In this document: piece by piece, positions 44,422 to 52,802 of the stretch
Position numbering within the stretch: the stretch's first letter is position 1
Layout of the letters: every line of letters begins with the position of its first letter
Assembly (NCBI GenBank): GCA_030448245.1
Contig: JAUJNH010000004.1
Span: forward strand, 124,001-188,000
Length of the DNA: 64,000 bases
Reading direction: 5' to 3'
Origin: Acidimicrobiales bacterium
GTDB lineage: Bacteria > Actinomycetota > Acidimicrobiia > Acidimicrobiales > JAUJNH01
Notes under the pieces: model-generated
What the model saw: the letters and a program-made list of their open reading frames with translations, nothing else
Told to the model about the DNA's origin: nothing
Database searches by the model: none
Made by a program: the position numbers and the translations under genes

Positions 44422-45192
44422 GTGGAGCTGGTCAGCGACGGTCTCCGCCTCGAGGCGCACCTGGCCCGTCCCCAGGCCTCGGCGGCTGGCGGGGCCCGGG
44501 CCCGGGCCGGCCTCCTCATCGCCCACCCGTTCCCCGAGCTCTCGCAGGGGTCGGCCCGCGGGTGGCTGACCTACCCCGAGCTGGCCGACCGGATCGCCGC
44601 CGGGTCGGGGTGGGTCTGCCTGACCGCGGCCCTGCGGGGTGTGGCCGGCAGCCAGGGCGACTTCTCGCTGGGCGGCTGGATCAACGACCTCCGGGCCGCG
44701 CTCGAGGCGCTGCTGGCCGAACCGGACGTGGCCGGCGCCTGGATCTGCGGGTTCGGCCTGGGCGGGGCGTTGGGCCTGTGCCTGGCGGCGGAGGACGAGC
44801 GGGTCCTGGGCGCGGCGAGCTTCGCCGCCCCCGCCGACGTCGACGACTGGGCGACCGACCCCCGGCGCTTCCTCGAGCACGCTCGCGCCATCGGCGTGGT
44901 GCGCGACCCGTCCTTCCCACCCGACCCCGACCGGTGGGCCAAGGAGCTGCGTGACATCCGCCCGGTCCGGCTGATCCACCGCATCCCGCCCCGGCCCCTG
45001 CTCATCGTGCACGGCTCCGACGACGACCGGGTGCCGTTGGTGGACGCCCGGGCCCTGGTCGAAGCCGCTGACGAGCAGGCCGACCTGCGGGTGGTCAGCT
45101 CGGCCGGCCACCAGCTTCGACACGACCCGAGGGCCATCGCCGTGCTCCTCGGGTGGCTCGACCGGGAGGTCACCCCGCTGGGAGAACCGTGA
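44422..45192 (+). CDS. Alpha/beta hydrolase fold protein lacking the nucleophile serine
   Basis: A 256-residue dienelactone-hydrolase-like fold. The acid in VHGSDDDRVPLVDAR and the His in SSAGHQLRHDPRAI are where expected. The nucleophile elbow, normally GxSxG, reads GFGLGGALG, so Ser (or Cys) is Gly. Either catalysis is lost or the active site is unusual. The N-terminus is VELVSDGLRLEAHLARP (GTG at 44422). Probably in one unit with the small gene upstream. Confidence 0.75.
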   Translation: MELVSDGLRLEAHLARPQASAAGGARARAGLLIAHPFPELSQGSARGWLTYPELADRIAAGSGWVCLTAALRGVAGSQGDFSLGGWINDLRAALEALLAEPDVAGAWICGFGLGGALGLCLAAEDERVLGAASFAAPADVDDWATDPRRFLEHARAIGVVRDPSFPPDPDRWAKELRDIRPVRLIHRIPPRPLLIVHGSDDDRVPLVDARALVEAADEQADLRVVSSAGHQLRHDPRAIAVLLGWLDREVTPLGEP

Positions 45193-45201
45193 CGTCTCGG
45201 G

Positions 45202-45272
45202 ACGAGGACGCTCTTCGCCAGGGCGCGAGCGAACGGTTCCCTCGGGTGCAGCCAGCGCCCTGCGGTCTCGTC
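45202..45272. other. Possible structured element with nested stems
   Basis: GGACGAG (near 45202) pairs with CTCGTCC (near 45266), and inside it CAGGGCGC pairs with GCGCCCTG. The nested arrangement lies between the convergent alpha/beta hydrolase and thiE genes. It may be only part of the terminator region. It does not match the TPP riboswitch. Confidence 0.25.
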
Positions 45273-45291
45273 CGATCTGCTGCCTTGCGCT

Positions 45292-45318
45292 CCCGCCGGC
45301 CTGGTTCCAGCCGGCGGG
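45292..45318. terminator. Bidirectional hairpin between convergent genes
   Basis: CCCGCCGGC and a matching CCGGCGGG arm flank CTGGTTCCAG, itself self-complementary, giving a stem of about 12 pairs. It lies between the hydrolase stop (45192) and the thiE stop (45352) and can end both transcripts. Confidence 0.55.
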
Positions 45319-45351
45319 CACCGAAGGTGGGACCAGGCCAGCTGGACGTCG

Positions 45352-46032
45352 TCACCTGCGCGAGGGACGGCTCGGCCCACCAGTACCTGGTTCGCTAGCC
45401 GCGGCAACCGCCCGGTCCAGCGCCGAGAGGAGGGCCCGGGCCGCCGCCTCGGGTTCGGCGGCCTCGGTGAGCCAGCGGACGACGACGATCCGGCGGCCGC
45501 CGGCAGCCACGATCGCCGGCACGGACGCCGGGGAGGCGCCCCCGGTGACGAAGACGGGCCGGGTGGCATGGCGGGCGGCATGGGTGACGTAGCCGAGGCC
45601 GACGCCGCTGCGGCCCGGCTTGGTGGGCGTGGCCACCACCGGCCCTACTGAGGTGTAGTCGACCGGCTCGTCGGCCGCGGCGGCCAGCTGGTCCGGGGCG
45701 TGGGTCGACAGGCCGATCAGCCCATCCGGGCCGAGGAGGCGGCGGCAGAGCGACGCCGGCGCGTCGTCCTGGCCGACGTGGACCCCGTCCGCGCCGGACT
45801 CCAGGGCCAGGTCCGGCCGGTCGTTCAGGACGAACGGGACGCCCAGATCCCGGCAGACGGCGGCGGCGAGCTCGGCCCGCCGCAGCAGGGGCCGGGCCTC
45901 GAGGTGCTTCTCCCGCAGCTGCACGAGGTCGACCCCGCCTCGCGCGCAGGCGGCCAGGAACCCCGGGAGGTCGGGGCGGTCCGGGGTGCACAGATAGAGG
46001 CGGCGGCCGACCAGGAGGGGGTGCTCGTCCAC
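45352..46032 (-). CDS. thiE: Thiamine-phosphate synthase
   Basis: A 226-residue TIM-barrel enzyme joining the pyrimidine and thiazole halves of thiamine. Signatures are LVQLREKHLEARPLL, VPFVLNDRPDLALESGADGV (HVGQDD pyrophosphate/Mg2+ site), YTSVGPVVATPTKPG and VTGGASPASVPAIVAAG. It is directly downstream of thiS. The last 25 residues (Ala/Pro/Ser/Arg-rich) are beyond the family core. GTG start at 46032. Confidence 0.9.
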   Translation of the reverse strand: MDEHPLLVGRRLYLCTPDRPDLPGFLAACARGGVDLVQLREKHLEARPLLRRAELAAAVCRDLGVPFVLNDRPDLALESGADGVHVGQDDAPASLCRRLLGPDGLIGLSTHAPDQLAAAADEPVDYTSVGPVVATPTKPGRSGVGLGYVTHAARHATRPVFVTGGASPASVPAIVAAGGRRIVVVRWLTEAAEPEAAARALLSALDRAVAAASEPGTGGPSRPSRR

Positions 46033-46045
46033 GACGTCGGCCGGC

Positions 46046-46246
46046 TCAGCCGCCGGCGACGGCGCGCACGAGCTCGAGGCGGTCCCCTTCGGCCAGCGGC
46101 GTGGATGCCAGCTGGGCCCGCTCGACCGGCTCGCCGTTCCGCTCGACCAGCACCCACCGGGCGCCGAGGCCGAGGAGGTCGAGCAGATCCACGACGGTCG
46201 ACCCCTCGGGGAGGATCCGCTCCTCGCCGTTGGCCGTGACCTTCAC
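46046..46246 (-). CDS. thiS: Sulfur carrier protein ThiS
   Basis: A 66-residue ubiquitin-like carrier: [33 protein letters not shown], and the C-terminal Gly-Gly (AVAGG) that is thiocarboxylated. It supplies sulfur for the thiazole ring. It is 13 bases before thiE. thiG, which should use it, is not in the window. I see no TPP riboswitch upstream; only 36 bases separate it from the next gene. Confidence 0.88.
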   Translation of the reverse strand: MKVTANGEERILPEGSTVVDLLDLLGLGARWVLVERNGEPVERAQLASTPLAEGDRLELVRAVAGG

Positions 46247-46282
46247 GGCCGTCGACGGTACCCGGCGGGCCCGCCGCCGGCC

Positions 46283-46909
46283 TCAGCCCTTCGCCGCCTT
46301 TGTGGCCCTGCCGCCCCCCGACGCGCCGCGCTTGTCCGCCTTGGCGGCGGCCTTCATCTGCTGCTTGTAGGCCCGCACCTCGGCCAGGCTCTCAGGGCCC
46401 GTGATGTCCGCGACCGAGCGCCGGCTGCCCTCCTCGCCATAGGGGCCCGCCGCCTCCCGCCAGCCCGGCACGTCGACACCCAGCTGCTTGCCGAGCAGGG
46501 CGACGAAGATCCGCGCCTTTTGCTCGCCGAAGCCGGGGAGGGCACGGACGCGGGCCAGCAGGTCGGTGCCGTCGGCGGCCTTCCGCCAGATCCGGTCCGC
46601 CTTGCCGCCGTACTGGTCGACGACCACCCGGCACAGCTCCTGCACGCGGCGAGCCATGGCCGCCGGGTAGCGGTGCAGCGCGGGCGGGGTGACAAAGGCG
46701 GTGATCAGCTCGTCGCTGTCCCACGAGGCCAGCTGGGTGGCGTCCAGCTTGGCCACACCGAGCCGCTGCTTGAGGTCGTACGGGCCCCGGAAGGCCTTCT
46801 CGAGGGCGATCTGCTGGTCGAGCACCATGCCGATCAGCAGGGCGAGCGGGTCCTTGGAGAGGAGGGCGTCGGCCTTGGCGTCGAGGCTGAGGGTGAGGGT
46901 CGGGGCCAT
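46283..46909 (-). CDS. HhH-GPD-type base-excision DNA repair protein
   Basis: A 208-residue DNA glycosylase-like protein. The fold contains LALLIGMVLDQQIALEKAFR and the helix-hairpin-helix LPGFGEQKARIFVALLGKQL, followed by VDVPGWREAA. The Lys in the hairpin is where bifunctional glycosylases have theirs. It lacks the four-Cys Fe-S cluster of endonuclease III. The tail is Lys/Gly-rich, possibly DNA-binding. Target base unknown. ATG at 46909. Confidence 0.85.
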   Translation of the reverse strand: MAPTLTLSLDAKADALLSKDPLALLIGMVLDQQIALEKAFRGPYDLKQRLGVAKLDATQLASWDSDELITAFVTPPALHRYPAAMARRVQELCRVVVDQYGGKADRIWRKAADGTDLLARVRALPGFGEQKARIFVALLGKQLGVDVPGWREAAGPYGEEGSRRSVADITGPESLAEVRAYKQQMKAAAKADKRGASGGGRATKAAKG

Positions 46910-47048
46910 GCACAGATGCTGCCACGGTAAGGGCTTTGGGGTAGATGGGCAAAATCTCGGCCCGGCCGCGGTTCGTGAGCACCGGCCAGTGGGTATCCCT
47001 GACCAGCAGGCTCGACCGGGGACCTCCCCCAGAACCGAAGGAGCAATC

Positions 47049-47288
47049 ATGGGTATCGGTGCAGGCGTCTTCCTGATCGCAGTGGGGGCCATCCTCACCT
47101 TCGCCCTGGACGTCGCGATCTCGGGCATCGACCTCAAGGTGGTCGGGATCATCCTGATGCTGGCCGGCCTCATCGGCATCGCCGTCGACTTGGCGATCTT
47201 CGCCCCCCGGCGCCGTGGCGCGCGCGACAGCGCCGTCGCCGATCCCGCCTACGGCAGCCGCACCGTCGTCGAGCGCGAGCGGTACTAG
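47049..47288 (+). CDS. DUF6458-like small membrane protein
   Basis: A 79-residue protein with two hydrophobic helices (GAGVFLIAVGAILTFALDVA, then VVGIILMLAGLIGIAVDLAI) and a short basic tail. It matches the small actinobacterial membrane family DUF6458 in length and layout. ATG at 47049 follows AAGGAG. Function unknown. Confidence 0.82.
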   Translation: MGIGAGVFLIAVGAILTFALDVAISGIDLKVVGIILMLAGLIGIAVDLAIFAPRRRGARDSAVADPAYGSRTVVERERY

Positions 47289-47363
47289 TTCTCCACGTCC
47301 TCTTCATCGAGGGGCCGATGCGACGCCGCCCGGGGCTCTGGCCCCGGGTGGCATCGCGCCTGG

Positions 47364-50072
47364 TCAGGCGTTGAGCGGGTTCATGGCCTCCGGGTCGATC
47401 CCGAACGTCTCGATGGCCTGCGCCACCTCCTGGGACTTGGCCTCGCCGACCTCGGCCAGGGCGGCGAGGGTGGCCACCACGATGTGAGCGGCATCGACCT
47501 CGAAGTGGCGGCGCAGGGCCGGGCGGGTGTCGCTGCGCCCGTAGCCGTCGGTTCCGAGGGGGGTGAACCCCCGGTCGGCCAGGAAGCGGCCGACCTGGTC
47601 GGGGACCGCCTTCATGAAGTCGCTCACCGCCACGACCGGGCCGGCCGAGCCTCCCAGCTGGTCGAGGAGGATCGACGAGCGGGGCGGCTCGCCCGGGTGC
47701 AGCCGGTTCCACCGCTCGGTGGTGAGCGCGTCCTCGCGCAGCCCCTTGTACGAGGTGACCGACCAGGCTGAGGCGGCGACGTCGAACTCCTCGGCCAGCA
47801 GCCGGCGAGCCTCGAGGGCGGCGACGTTGGCGCTGCCGCTGAACAGCAGGGTGGCCGTTCGGCTGGGGCCGTCCGGGGCGTCGAGGAAGCGGTAGACACC
47901 ACCGGTGATGTCGTGGTCGGTGACCCCCTCGGGGCGAGCCGGCATCTGCTGGTTCTCGTTGTAGAGGGTCAGGTAGTAGAAGCGGTCCTCGGGCACCTGC
48001 CCGTACATCCGGCGGATGCCGTCCTTGACGATCACCGCCGTCTCGTAGGCGAACGCCGGGTCGTAGGCGCACAGGTTGGGCACGCTCGACGCCAGCAGCA
48101 GGCTGTGGCCGTCCTCGTGCTGCAGCCCCTCGCCGTTCAGCGTCGTCCGCCCGGCGGTGGCGCCGCACAGGAAGCCCCGGCCCCGAATGTCGCCGAACGC
48201 CCAGATCAGGTCGCCGACCCGCTGGAAGCCGAACATCGAGTAGAAGATGAAGAAGGGCACCAGCGGCTGGCCCCAGGTGGCGTAGGCCGTGCCGGCGGCC
48301 GTGAAGCTGGCCATCGAGCCGGCCTCCGAGATGCCCTCCTCGAGGATCTGGCCGGACGACGACTCGCGGTACGACAGCTGCATGCCGGCATCGACGGGGT
48401 CGTACTTCTGGCCGAAGGGGGCGTAGATCTTGACCTCGGTGAAGAGGGGGTCCATCCCGAAGGTGCGGGCCTCGTCGGGGATGATCGGCACCACCCGCGA
48501 GCCCATGCCCTTGTCCCGGAGCAGGTTCCGCAGCAGCTTGGTGAAGCCCATGGTGGTCGACACCGCCTGCTTCCCCGAGCCCTTGTCGAACTCGCTGAAC
48601 ACGGCGTCGTCGGGCTGGGTGAAGGTCGACTTGCGCACGACACGGCGGGGGAGCGACCCGTCCAGCTGCCGGCGCCGCCCCATCAGGTACTCATGGGCGT
48701 CGCTGCCCTCGGCCGGCCGGTAGTACGGCGGGTCGTCGGCGTCCAGCGCCTCGTCGGGGATCTCCTCCTCCAGGTGGAGCCGGTCCCGCATCGCCTTCAG
48801 CTGGTTGCGGCTCATCTTCTTGATCTGGTGGGTGGCGTTGCGGGCCTCGATCTCCGGGCCCAGCGTCCACCCCTTGATGGTCTTGGCCAGGATGACGGTG
48901 GGGCTGCCCTCGTGCTCGACGGCGGCCTTGTAGGCGGCGTAGAGCTTGCGGTAGTCGTGGCCGCCCCGGGGCAGGGCGGCCAGCTCGTCGTCGGAGAGGT
49001 GCTCGACCAGCTTGCGCAGGCGGGGGTCTGGGCCGAAGAAGTTCTCCCGCACGTAGGCGCCGCCCCGGGTGGCGTAGTTCTGGAACTCGCCGTCGACGGT
49101 GGCGTTCATCTTGTTCAGCAGCACGCCGGCGGTGTCGCGCTGCAGCAGCTCGTCCCACTTCGAGCCCCACACCACCTTGATGACGTTCCAGCCGGCGCCC
49201 CGGAAGTACGCCTCGAGCTCCTGGATGATCTTGCCGTTGCCCCGCACCGGGCCGTCCAGGCGCTGCAGGTTGCAGTTCACCACGAAGATCAGGTTGTCGA
49301 GCTGGTCGCGGGCGGCCAGCGAGAGCGCGCCGAGCGACTCGGGCTCGTCGCACTCGCCGTCGCCCAGGAACGCCCACACCCGGGCCCTGCTGGTGTCGGC
49401 CAGCCGGCGGTTCTCGAGGTAGCGGTTGAACCGGGCCTGGTAGATGGCGTTGATCGGGCCGAGGCCCATCGACACCGTCGGGTACTCCCAGAAGTCGGGC
49501 ATGAGCCGCGGGTGGGGGTACGACGACAGGCCGACGCGGCCCACCTCCTGGCGGAAGTGGTCGAGGTCGTTCTCGGTCAGGCGGCCCTCGAGGAAGGCTC
49601 GGGCGTAGATGCCGGGGGCGGCGTGGCCCTGGAAGAAGACCTGGTCGCCGAAGCCGCCGTCGTCCTTGCCGCGGAAGAAGTGGTTGAAGCCGACCTCGAT
49701 CAGCGACGCCGAGCTGGCGTAGCTGGAGAGGTGGCCACCGATCCCCTCGGAGCGGATCTGGGCCCGGGTCACCATCACGGCGGCGTTCCACCGGATGAAG
49801 GCGCGGATCCGCCGCTCCGTGTGCTCGTCGCCCGGGAACCACGGCTCGAACTCGGGCGGGATGGTGTTGATGTAGGGCGTGGACACGCTGGCCGGGAAGC
49901 CGACCTGCTGCGACTTGGCCCGCTCCAGCATCCGCATCAGCAGGTAGCGGGCGCGGTTGCGCCCGTGGTGGTCGACGACGGCGTCGAAGCCGTCGAGCCA
50001 CTCCTGGGTCTCCGACGGATCGATGTCGGGGAGCTGGTGGCTGAACCCGTCGAAGATCATCCCGTCGTCCAT
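47364..50072 (-). CDS. aceE: Pyruvate dehydrogenase E1 component, homodimeric type
   Basis: A 902-residue thiamine-diphosphate enzyme that decarboxylates pyruvate in the pyruvate dehydrogenase complex. It starts DDGMIFDGFSHQLPDIDPSE; the TPP motif is LGDGECDEPESLGAL (GDG at 237-239), with NCNLQRLDGPVRGNGKIIQE after it. The later part has YRESSSGQILEEGISEAGSM and FFIFYSMFGFQRVGDLIWA. Complete length for the E. coli-like AceE. ATG at 50072; the upstream extension of the frame runs antisense to the RNase H gene and is not real. No E2 or E3 gene is adjacent. Confidence 0.93.
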   Translation of the reverse strand: MDDGMIFDGFSHQLPDIDPSETQEWLDGFDAVVDHHGRNRARYLLMRMLERAKSQQVGFPASVSTPYINTIPPEFEPWFPGDEHTERRIRAFIRWNAAVMVTRAQIRSEGIGGHLSSYASSASLIEVGFNHFFRGKDDGGFGDQVFFQGHAAPGIYARAFLEGRLTENDLDHFRQEVGRVGLSSYPHPRLMPDFWEYPTVSMGLGPINAIYQARFNRYLENRRLADTSRARVWAFLGDGECDEPESLGALSLAARDQLDNLIFVVNCNLQRLDGPVRGNGKIIQELEAYFRGAGWNVIKVVWGSKWDELLQRDTAGVLLNKMNATVDGEFQNYATRGGAYVRENFFGPDPRLRKLVEHLSDDELAALPRGGHDYRKLYAAYKAAVEHEGSPTVILAKTIKGWTLGPEIEARNATHQIKKMSRNQLKAMRDRLHLEEEIPDEALDADDPPYYRPAEGSDAHEYLMGRRRQLDGSLPRRVVRKSTFTQPDDAVFSEFDKGSGKQAVSTTMGFTKLLRNLLRDKGMGSRVVPIIPDEARTFGMDPLFTEVKIYAPFGQKYDPVDAGMQLSYRESSSGQILEEGISEAGSMASFTAAGTAYATWGQPLVPFFIFYSMFGFQRVGDLIWAFGDIRGRGFLCGATAGRTTLNGEGLQHEDGHSLLLASSVPNLCAYDPAFAYETAVIVKDGIRRMYGQVPEDRFYYLTLYNENQQMPARPEGVTDHDITGGVYRFLDAPDGPSRTATLLFSGSANVAALEARRLLAEEFDVAASAWSVTSYKGLREDALTTERWNRLHPGEPPRSSILLDQLGGSAGPVVAVSDFMKAVPDQVGRFLADRGFTPLGTDGYGRSDTRPALRRHFEVDAAHIVVATLAALAEVGEAKSQEVAQAIETFGIDPEAMNPLNA

Positions 50073-50148
50073 GCACCAATGATCCCACGAACCCGCTGAT
50101 GCCCGACACGCTGCCATCGACCGCGCCGGTGCGCCAGGATGCGGGGCG

Positions 50149-51153
50149 ATGAGCTCGACGACCACCGTGTACACCGACGGGGCCTGCAGCGGGAACCCCG
50201 GGCCCGGAGGCTGGGCGTGGGCGGTGCCGGGCGGGCGGTGGCGCAGCGGGTTCTCGGCTTCCACCACGAACCAGCGGATGGAGCTGCAGGCCGTGCTGGA
50301 CGCCTGCGAGCAGCTGGACGGCCGGCTCGTGATCGTCAGCGACTCCACCTACGTCGTCAACTGCTGGCGGGACAGGTGGTACGTGGGCTGGATGGCGAAG
50401 GGTTGGAAGAACAGCCAGCGCCAGCCGGTGGCCAACCGGGACCTCTGGGAGCCGCTTGTCGTCCACTTCCAGTCCGGGCGCCTGATCCTGCAGTGGGTCA
50501 AGGGTCACTCGGGGGACCCGATGAACGACCTGGTCGACCGACTTGCCGTGAGGGCCTGCGTCGAACAGAAGGGTGGGGGCGGAGAGCGCCCGCCGGCGGG
50601 AGGCATCGAGGCGGCCGGGCCCACCGACCTCGTGCCGGAGAAGGTGGACACCATCTCGGGCCACCCGCTCCTCGTTGGCGGACTGCGGCCGCCCGGCCTC
50701 GGCGGCTACGACCCGAACCCTGTCGCCGACCGGGTCCGGGACCTCCTGCGGGCTCGCCTTTTGGCCGAGAAGCTGCTGCACCCGGATCTCACGGTGCTCT
50801 CCGGGATGGACCTCGGCGCCCCGCAGCTCGGCGTCGAGGCCGCCGCTTCACTGGGTGTGCCCTACGTCGTGGTGCTGCCCTACCCGTCGATGGAGGGCGT
50901 CTGGCGGCCCCAGGCCCAGGAGCACCACCGCACGCTGCTGGGAGGGGCGCGCGAGGTGGTGACGGTCGGCCGCAAGATCCCGGCCACCAAGCAGGAGGCC
51001 GGGATCGCGCTCGGGCGCCGCAACGACTGGCTGAGCCGCCACGCCACCGACGCGGTGGTCGTGCACGACGGCCGTGAGGAGGCGACGTCCAAGCTCCTGA
51101 AGTCGCTGGAGAGCCGCCTCGGCTCCGACCACGTGCAGCTGGTCGAGCCCTGA
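50149..51153 (+). CDS. RNase H-SLOG fusion protein (copy A)
   Basis: A 334-residue two-domain protein. Residues 1-140 are RNase HI with all catalytic residues: Asp10 in YTDGACSGNPGPGGWAW, Glu45 in QRMELQAVLDAC, Asp65 in VSDSTYVVNCW, His120 in WVKGHSGDP and Asp130 in LVDRLAV. After a linker, residues about 150-334 resemble the SLOG/DUF1273 (YspA-like) Rossmann domain: HPDLTVLSGMDLGAPQLGVE, PYVVVLPYPSMEG, ALGRRNDWLSRHATDAVVV and a C-terminal KLLKSLESRLGSD. It would cut RNA in RNA-DNA hybrids; the SLOG part may bind a nucleotide. A second version is at 61.1-61.9 kb, and a corrupted inverted N-terminus lies at 52.6 kb. Confidence 0.85.
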   Translation: MSSTTTVYTDGACSGNPGPGGWAWAVPGGRWRSGFSASTTNQRMELQAVLDACEQLDGRLVIVSDSTYVVNCWRDRWYVGWMAKGWKNSQRQPVANRDLWEPLVVHFQSGRLILQWVKGHSGDPMNDLVDRLAVRACVEQKGGGGERPPAGGIEAAGPTDLVPEKVDTISGHPLLVGGLRPPGLGGYDPNPVADRVRDLLRARLLAEKLLHPDLTVLSGMDLGAPQLGVEAAASLGVPYVVVLPYPSMEGVWRPQAQEHHRTLLGGAREVVTVGRKIPATKQEAGIALGRRNDWLSRHATDAVVVHDGREEATSKLLKSLESRLGSDHVQLVEP

Positions 51154-51206
51154 CCGGGCCGACGAGCCCGATCAAGGGAAGCGCCGACGGCGCTGGGGCC
51201 CTGGAA

Positions 51207-51737
51207 CTAGGGCTGCGGCGGGCGGGGATCGAGGCGGAGCGCCTCCAGGGTCTCGTAGCGGGCGCCCTTCCCGTCGATCCGACTCCGGACGAGCGCGACC
51301 TCCTCGACGTCCCAGCTCGCCGACACCGGCTGTCCCGGCAGGGAGAGGGGGACGGCGCGGCGACCCCTTCCCCGGGCCAGCGTCAGGTGACCGTGGAATG
51401 GGCGCGGCTCCACCGGCTGGCCCAGATCGCGCTTGGCTTGGGTGACGGCCTGCGCCAGGTCGTCGAGACCAGCAACGGGCGCCACCAGGGCGTGCTGGCC
51501 CAGCCGAGAGGTCAGCGGGCCCACCACGGCCCTGACGGAGGGCTGGGCCCGCGACACCACGCTGAGCGCCTCGACGACCGCCGGCACGTCGCCTTCGGCC
51601 ACCTCGCCCAGGAAGCTCAGCGTCACGTGCCACTGCTCGGCCGTCGTCCAGCGCACCGACGGCTCATCGGGCCTGGGCAGGCCCGCCACCGCCGCCGCCA
51701 CCCCCGGTGATGGCCAGACGCCCACGAAGAGCCGCAC
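51207..51737 (-). CDS. 2'-5' RNA ligase family protein (ThpR-like, copy A)
   Basis: A 176-residue 2H phosphoesterase. The two HxT motifs are WHVTLSFLG and GHLTLARG; the N-terminus is RLFVGVWPSPG. It acts on 2',3'-cyclic or 2'-5' phosphate linkages of RNA; the natural substrate is uncertain. GTG start at 51737, 61 bases from the divergent hydantoinase gene. Its stop is 53 bases after the convergent RNase H-SLOG gene. The second version at 62.7-63.2 kb is only distantly similar (roughly 60 per cent by eye). Confidence 0.85.
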   Translation of the reverse strand: MRLFVGVWPSPGVAAAVAGLPRPDEPSVRWTTAEQWHVTLSFLGEVAEGDVPAVVEALSVVSRAQPSVRAVVGPLTSRLGQHALVAPVAGLDDLAQAVTQAKRDLGQPVEPRPFHGHLTLARGRGRRAVPLSLPGQPVSASWDVEEVALVRSRIDGKGARYETLEALRLDPRPPQP

Positions 51738-51798
51738 CCTTCCCGGGCTACCAGGTCGGCGGACCGAGGTGCTCGCGACCGCTGCTAGGAACGCACCT

Positions 51799-52588
51799 GT
51801 GCGAGTCGGGGTCGACACAGGGGGGACGTTCACGGACGTCGTGGCCGAGGACGGCCGGATCACCAAGGTGCTCTCGACCCCCACCGACCCCTCCGAGGCC
51901 GTGACCACCGGCGTCTCCCGCTTCGCTCCTGACGTGCTGGCCCACGGCACGACGGTGGCCACCAACGCCCTGCTCGAGCGGCAGGGCGCGCGGGTGGCCC
52001 TGGTCACCAACGCCGGCTTCGCCGACCTGATCGAGATCGCCCGGCAGGACAGGCCGGCGCTGTACGACCCCACGGCGCGGAGGCCGGCACCGCTGGTGCC
52101 CCGGGAGCTGCGGCTCGAGGTGGCCGGCCGGCTCGGCCCGGACGGCGAGGAGCTGGCCCCGCTCGGGCCGGTGCCCCAGGTGCCGGACGGGGTGGAGGCC
52201 GTGGCCGTGTGCCTGCTGCACAGCGACCTCGATCCCAGCCACGAGCAGGCGGTGGCCGAGGAGCTGCGGGCTCGCGGCCTCGACGTGACCTGCAGCTTCG
52301 AGCTGTCACCGCAGCACCGCGAGTACGAGCGGCTCTCGACCACCACGGCCAACGCCTACCTGCGGCCGCTGTGCGCCGAGTACCTGGGCCGTCTCCAGGA
52401 CCTGGCACCAGCGGTGCTGGTGCTGACCTCGGCCGGCGGGCTGGTGCCGGTAGACGATGCGGCCCGGGCCCCCGCCAGGCTGCTGCTGTCGGGCCCGGCG
52501 GGGGGAGCGGCGGCAGCCGGCTGGGCCGCGGCCGCCGCCGGCTTCCCCGACGCCGTCACCTTCGACATGGGCGGCACCTCGATGATCG
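51799..52588 (+). pseudogene. Hydantoinase/5-oxoprolinase A subunit, truncated at a junction (copy A)
   Basis: The 5' part of a HyuA-like gene. Visible are VRVGVDTGGTFTDVVAEDG (actin-like ATP-binding start), APDVLAHGTTVATNALLERQ, and ending AGFPDAVTFDMGGTSMIA. From about 52588 the sequence turns abruptly into the reverse complement of the RNase H gene, where the frame runs on to 52704 as nonsense. About 400 residues should follow. The break is the left junction of the corrupted inverted segment, so the gene may be intact in the organism. Confidence 0.85.
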
Positions 52589-52748
52589 CCGATCACGAGC
52601 CGGCCGTCCAGCTGCAGTTCAGTTGTCGGCCTGCAGCTCCATCCGCTGGTTCAGGTGGAGCCGAGAATCCCGTTGCGCCACGCTCACGCCTACGCCCAAA
52701 TTAAATTGCCAGTCTGCCGGTGTGCGGTTTCACGGCGGTCGATATCGC
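52589..52748 (-). pseudogene. Corrupted 5' fragment of the RNase H-SLOG gene
   Basis: Begins with GATCACGAGCCGGCCGTCC, an exact reverse match to 50320-50338, and continues as a decaying reverse copy of the RNase H N-terminus (matching GGCCTGCAGCTCCATCCGCT at 52628-52647). This is where copy A of the hydantoinase gene is interrupted. Confidence 0.85.
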
Positions 52749-52802
52749 GCCCGGCGGTCGATGGCAAGCGTCAGCGGTCAGCGGGTCTGCGGGGATCATT
52801 AT

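Noticed and set aside
46247-46282. TPP riboswitch controlling thiS-thiE
   Set aside because: Only 36 bases separate thiS from the next gene, and neither CUGAGA nor the conserved pyrophosphate-sensing segment is visible here or around 45.2 kb.
50073-50348. N-terminal extension of aceE to 50348
   Set aside because: The extra 92 residues are antisense to the RNase H start, and AceE proteins begin at the ATG used here.
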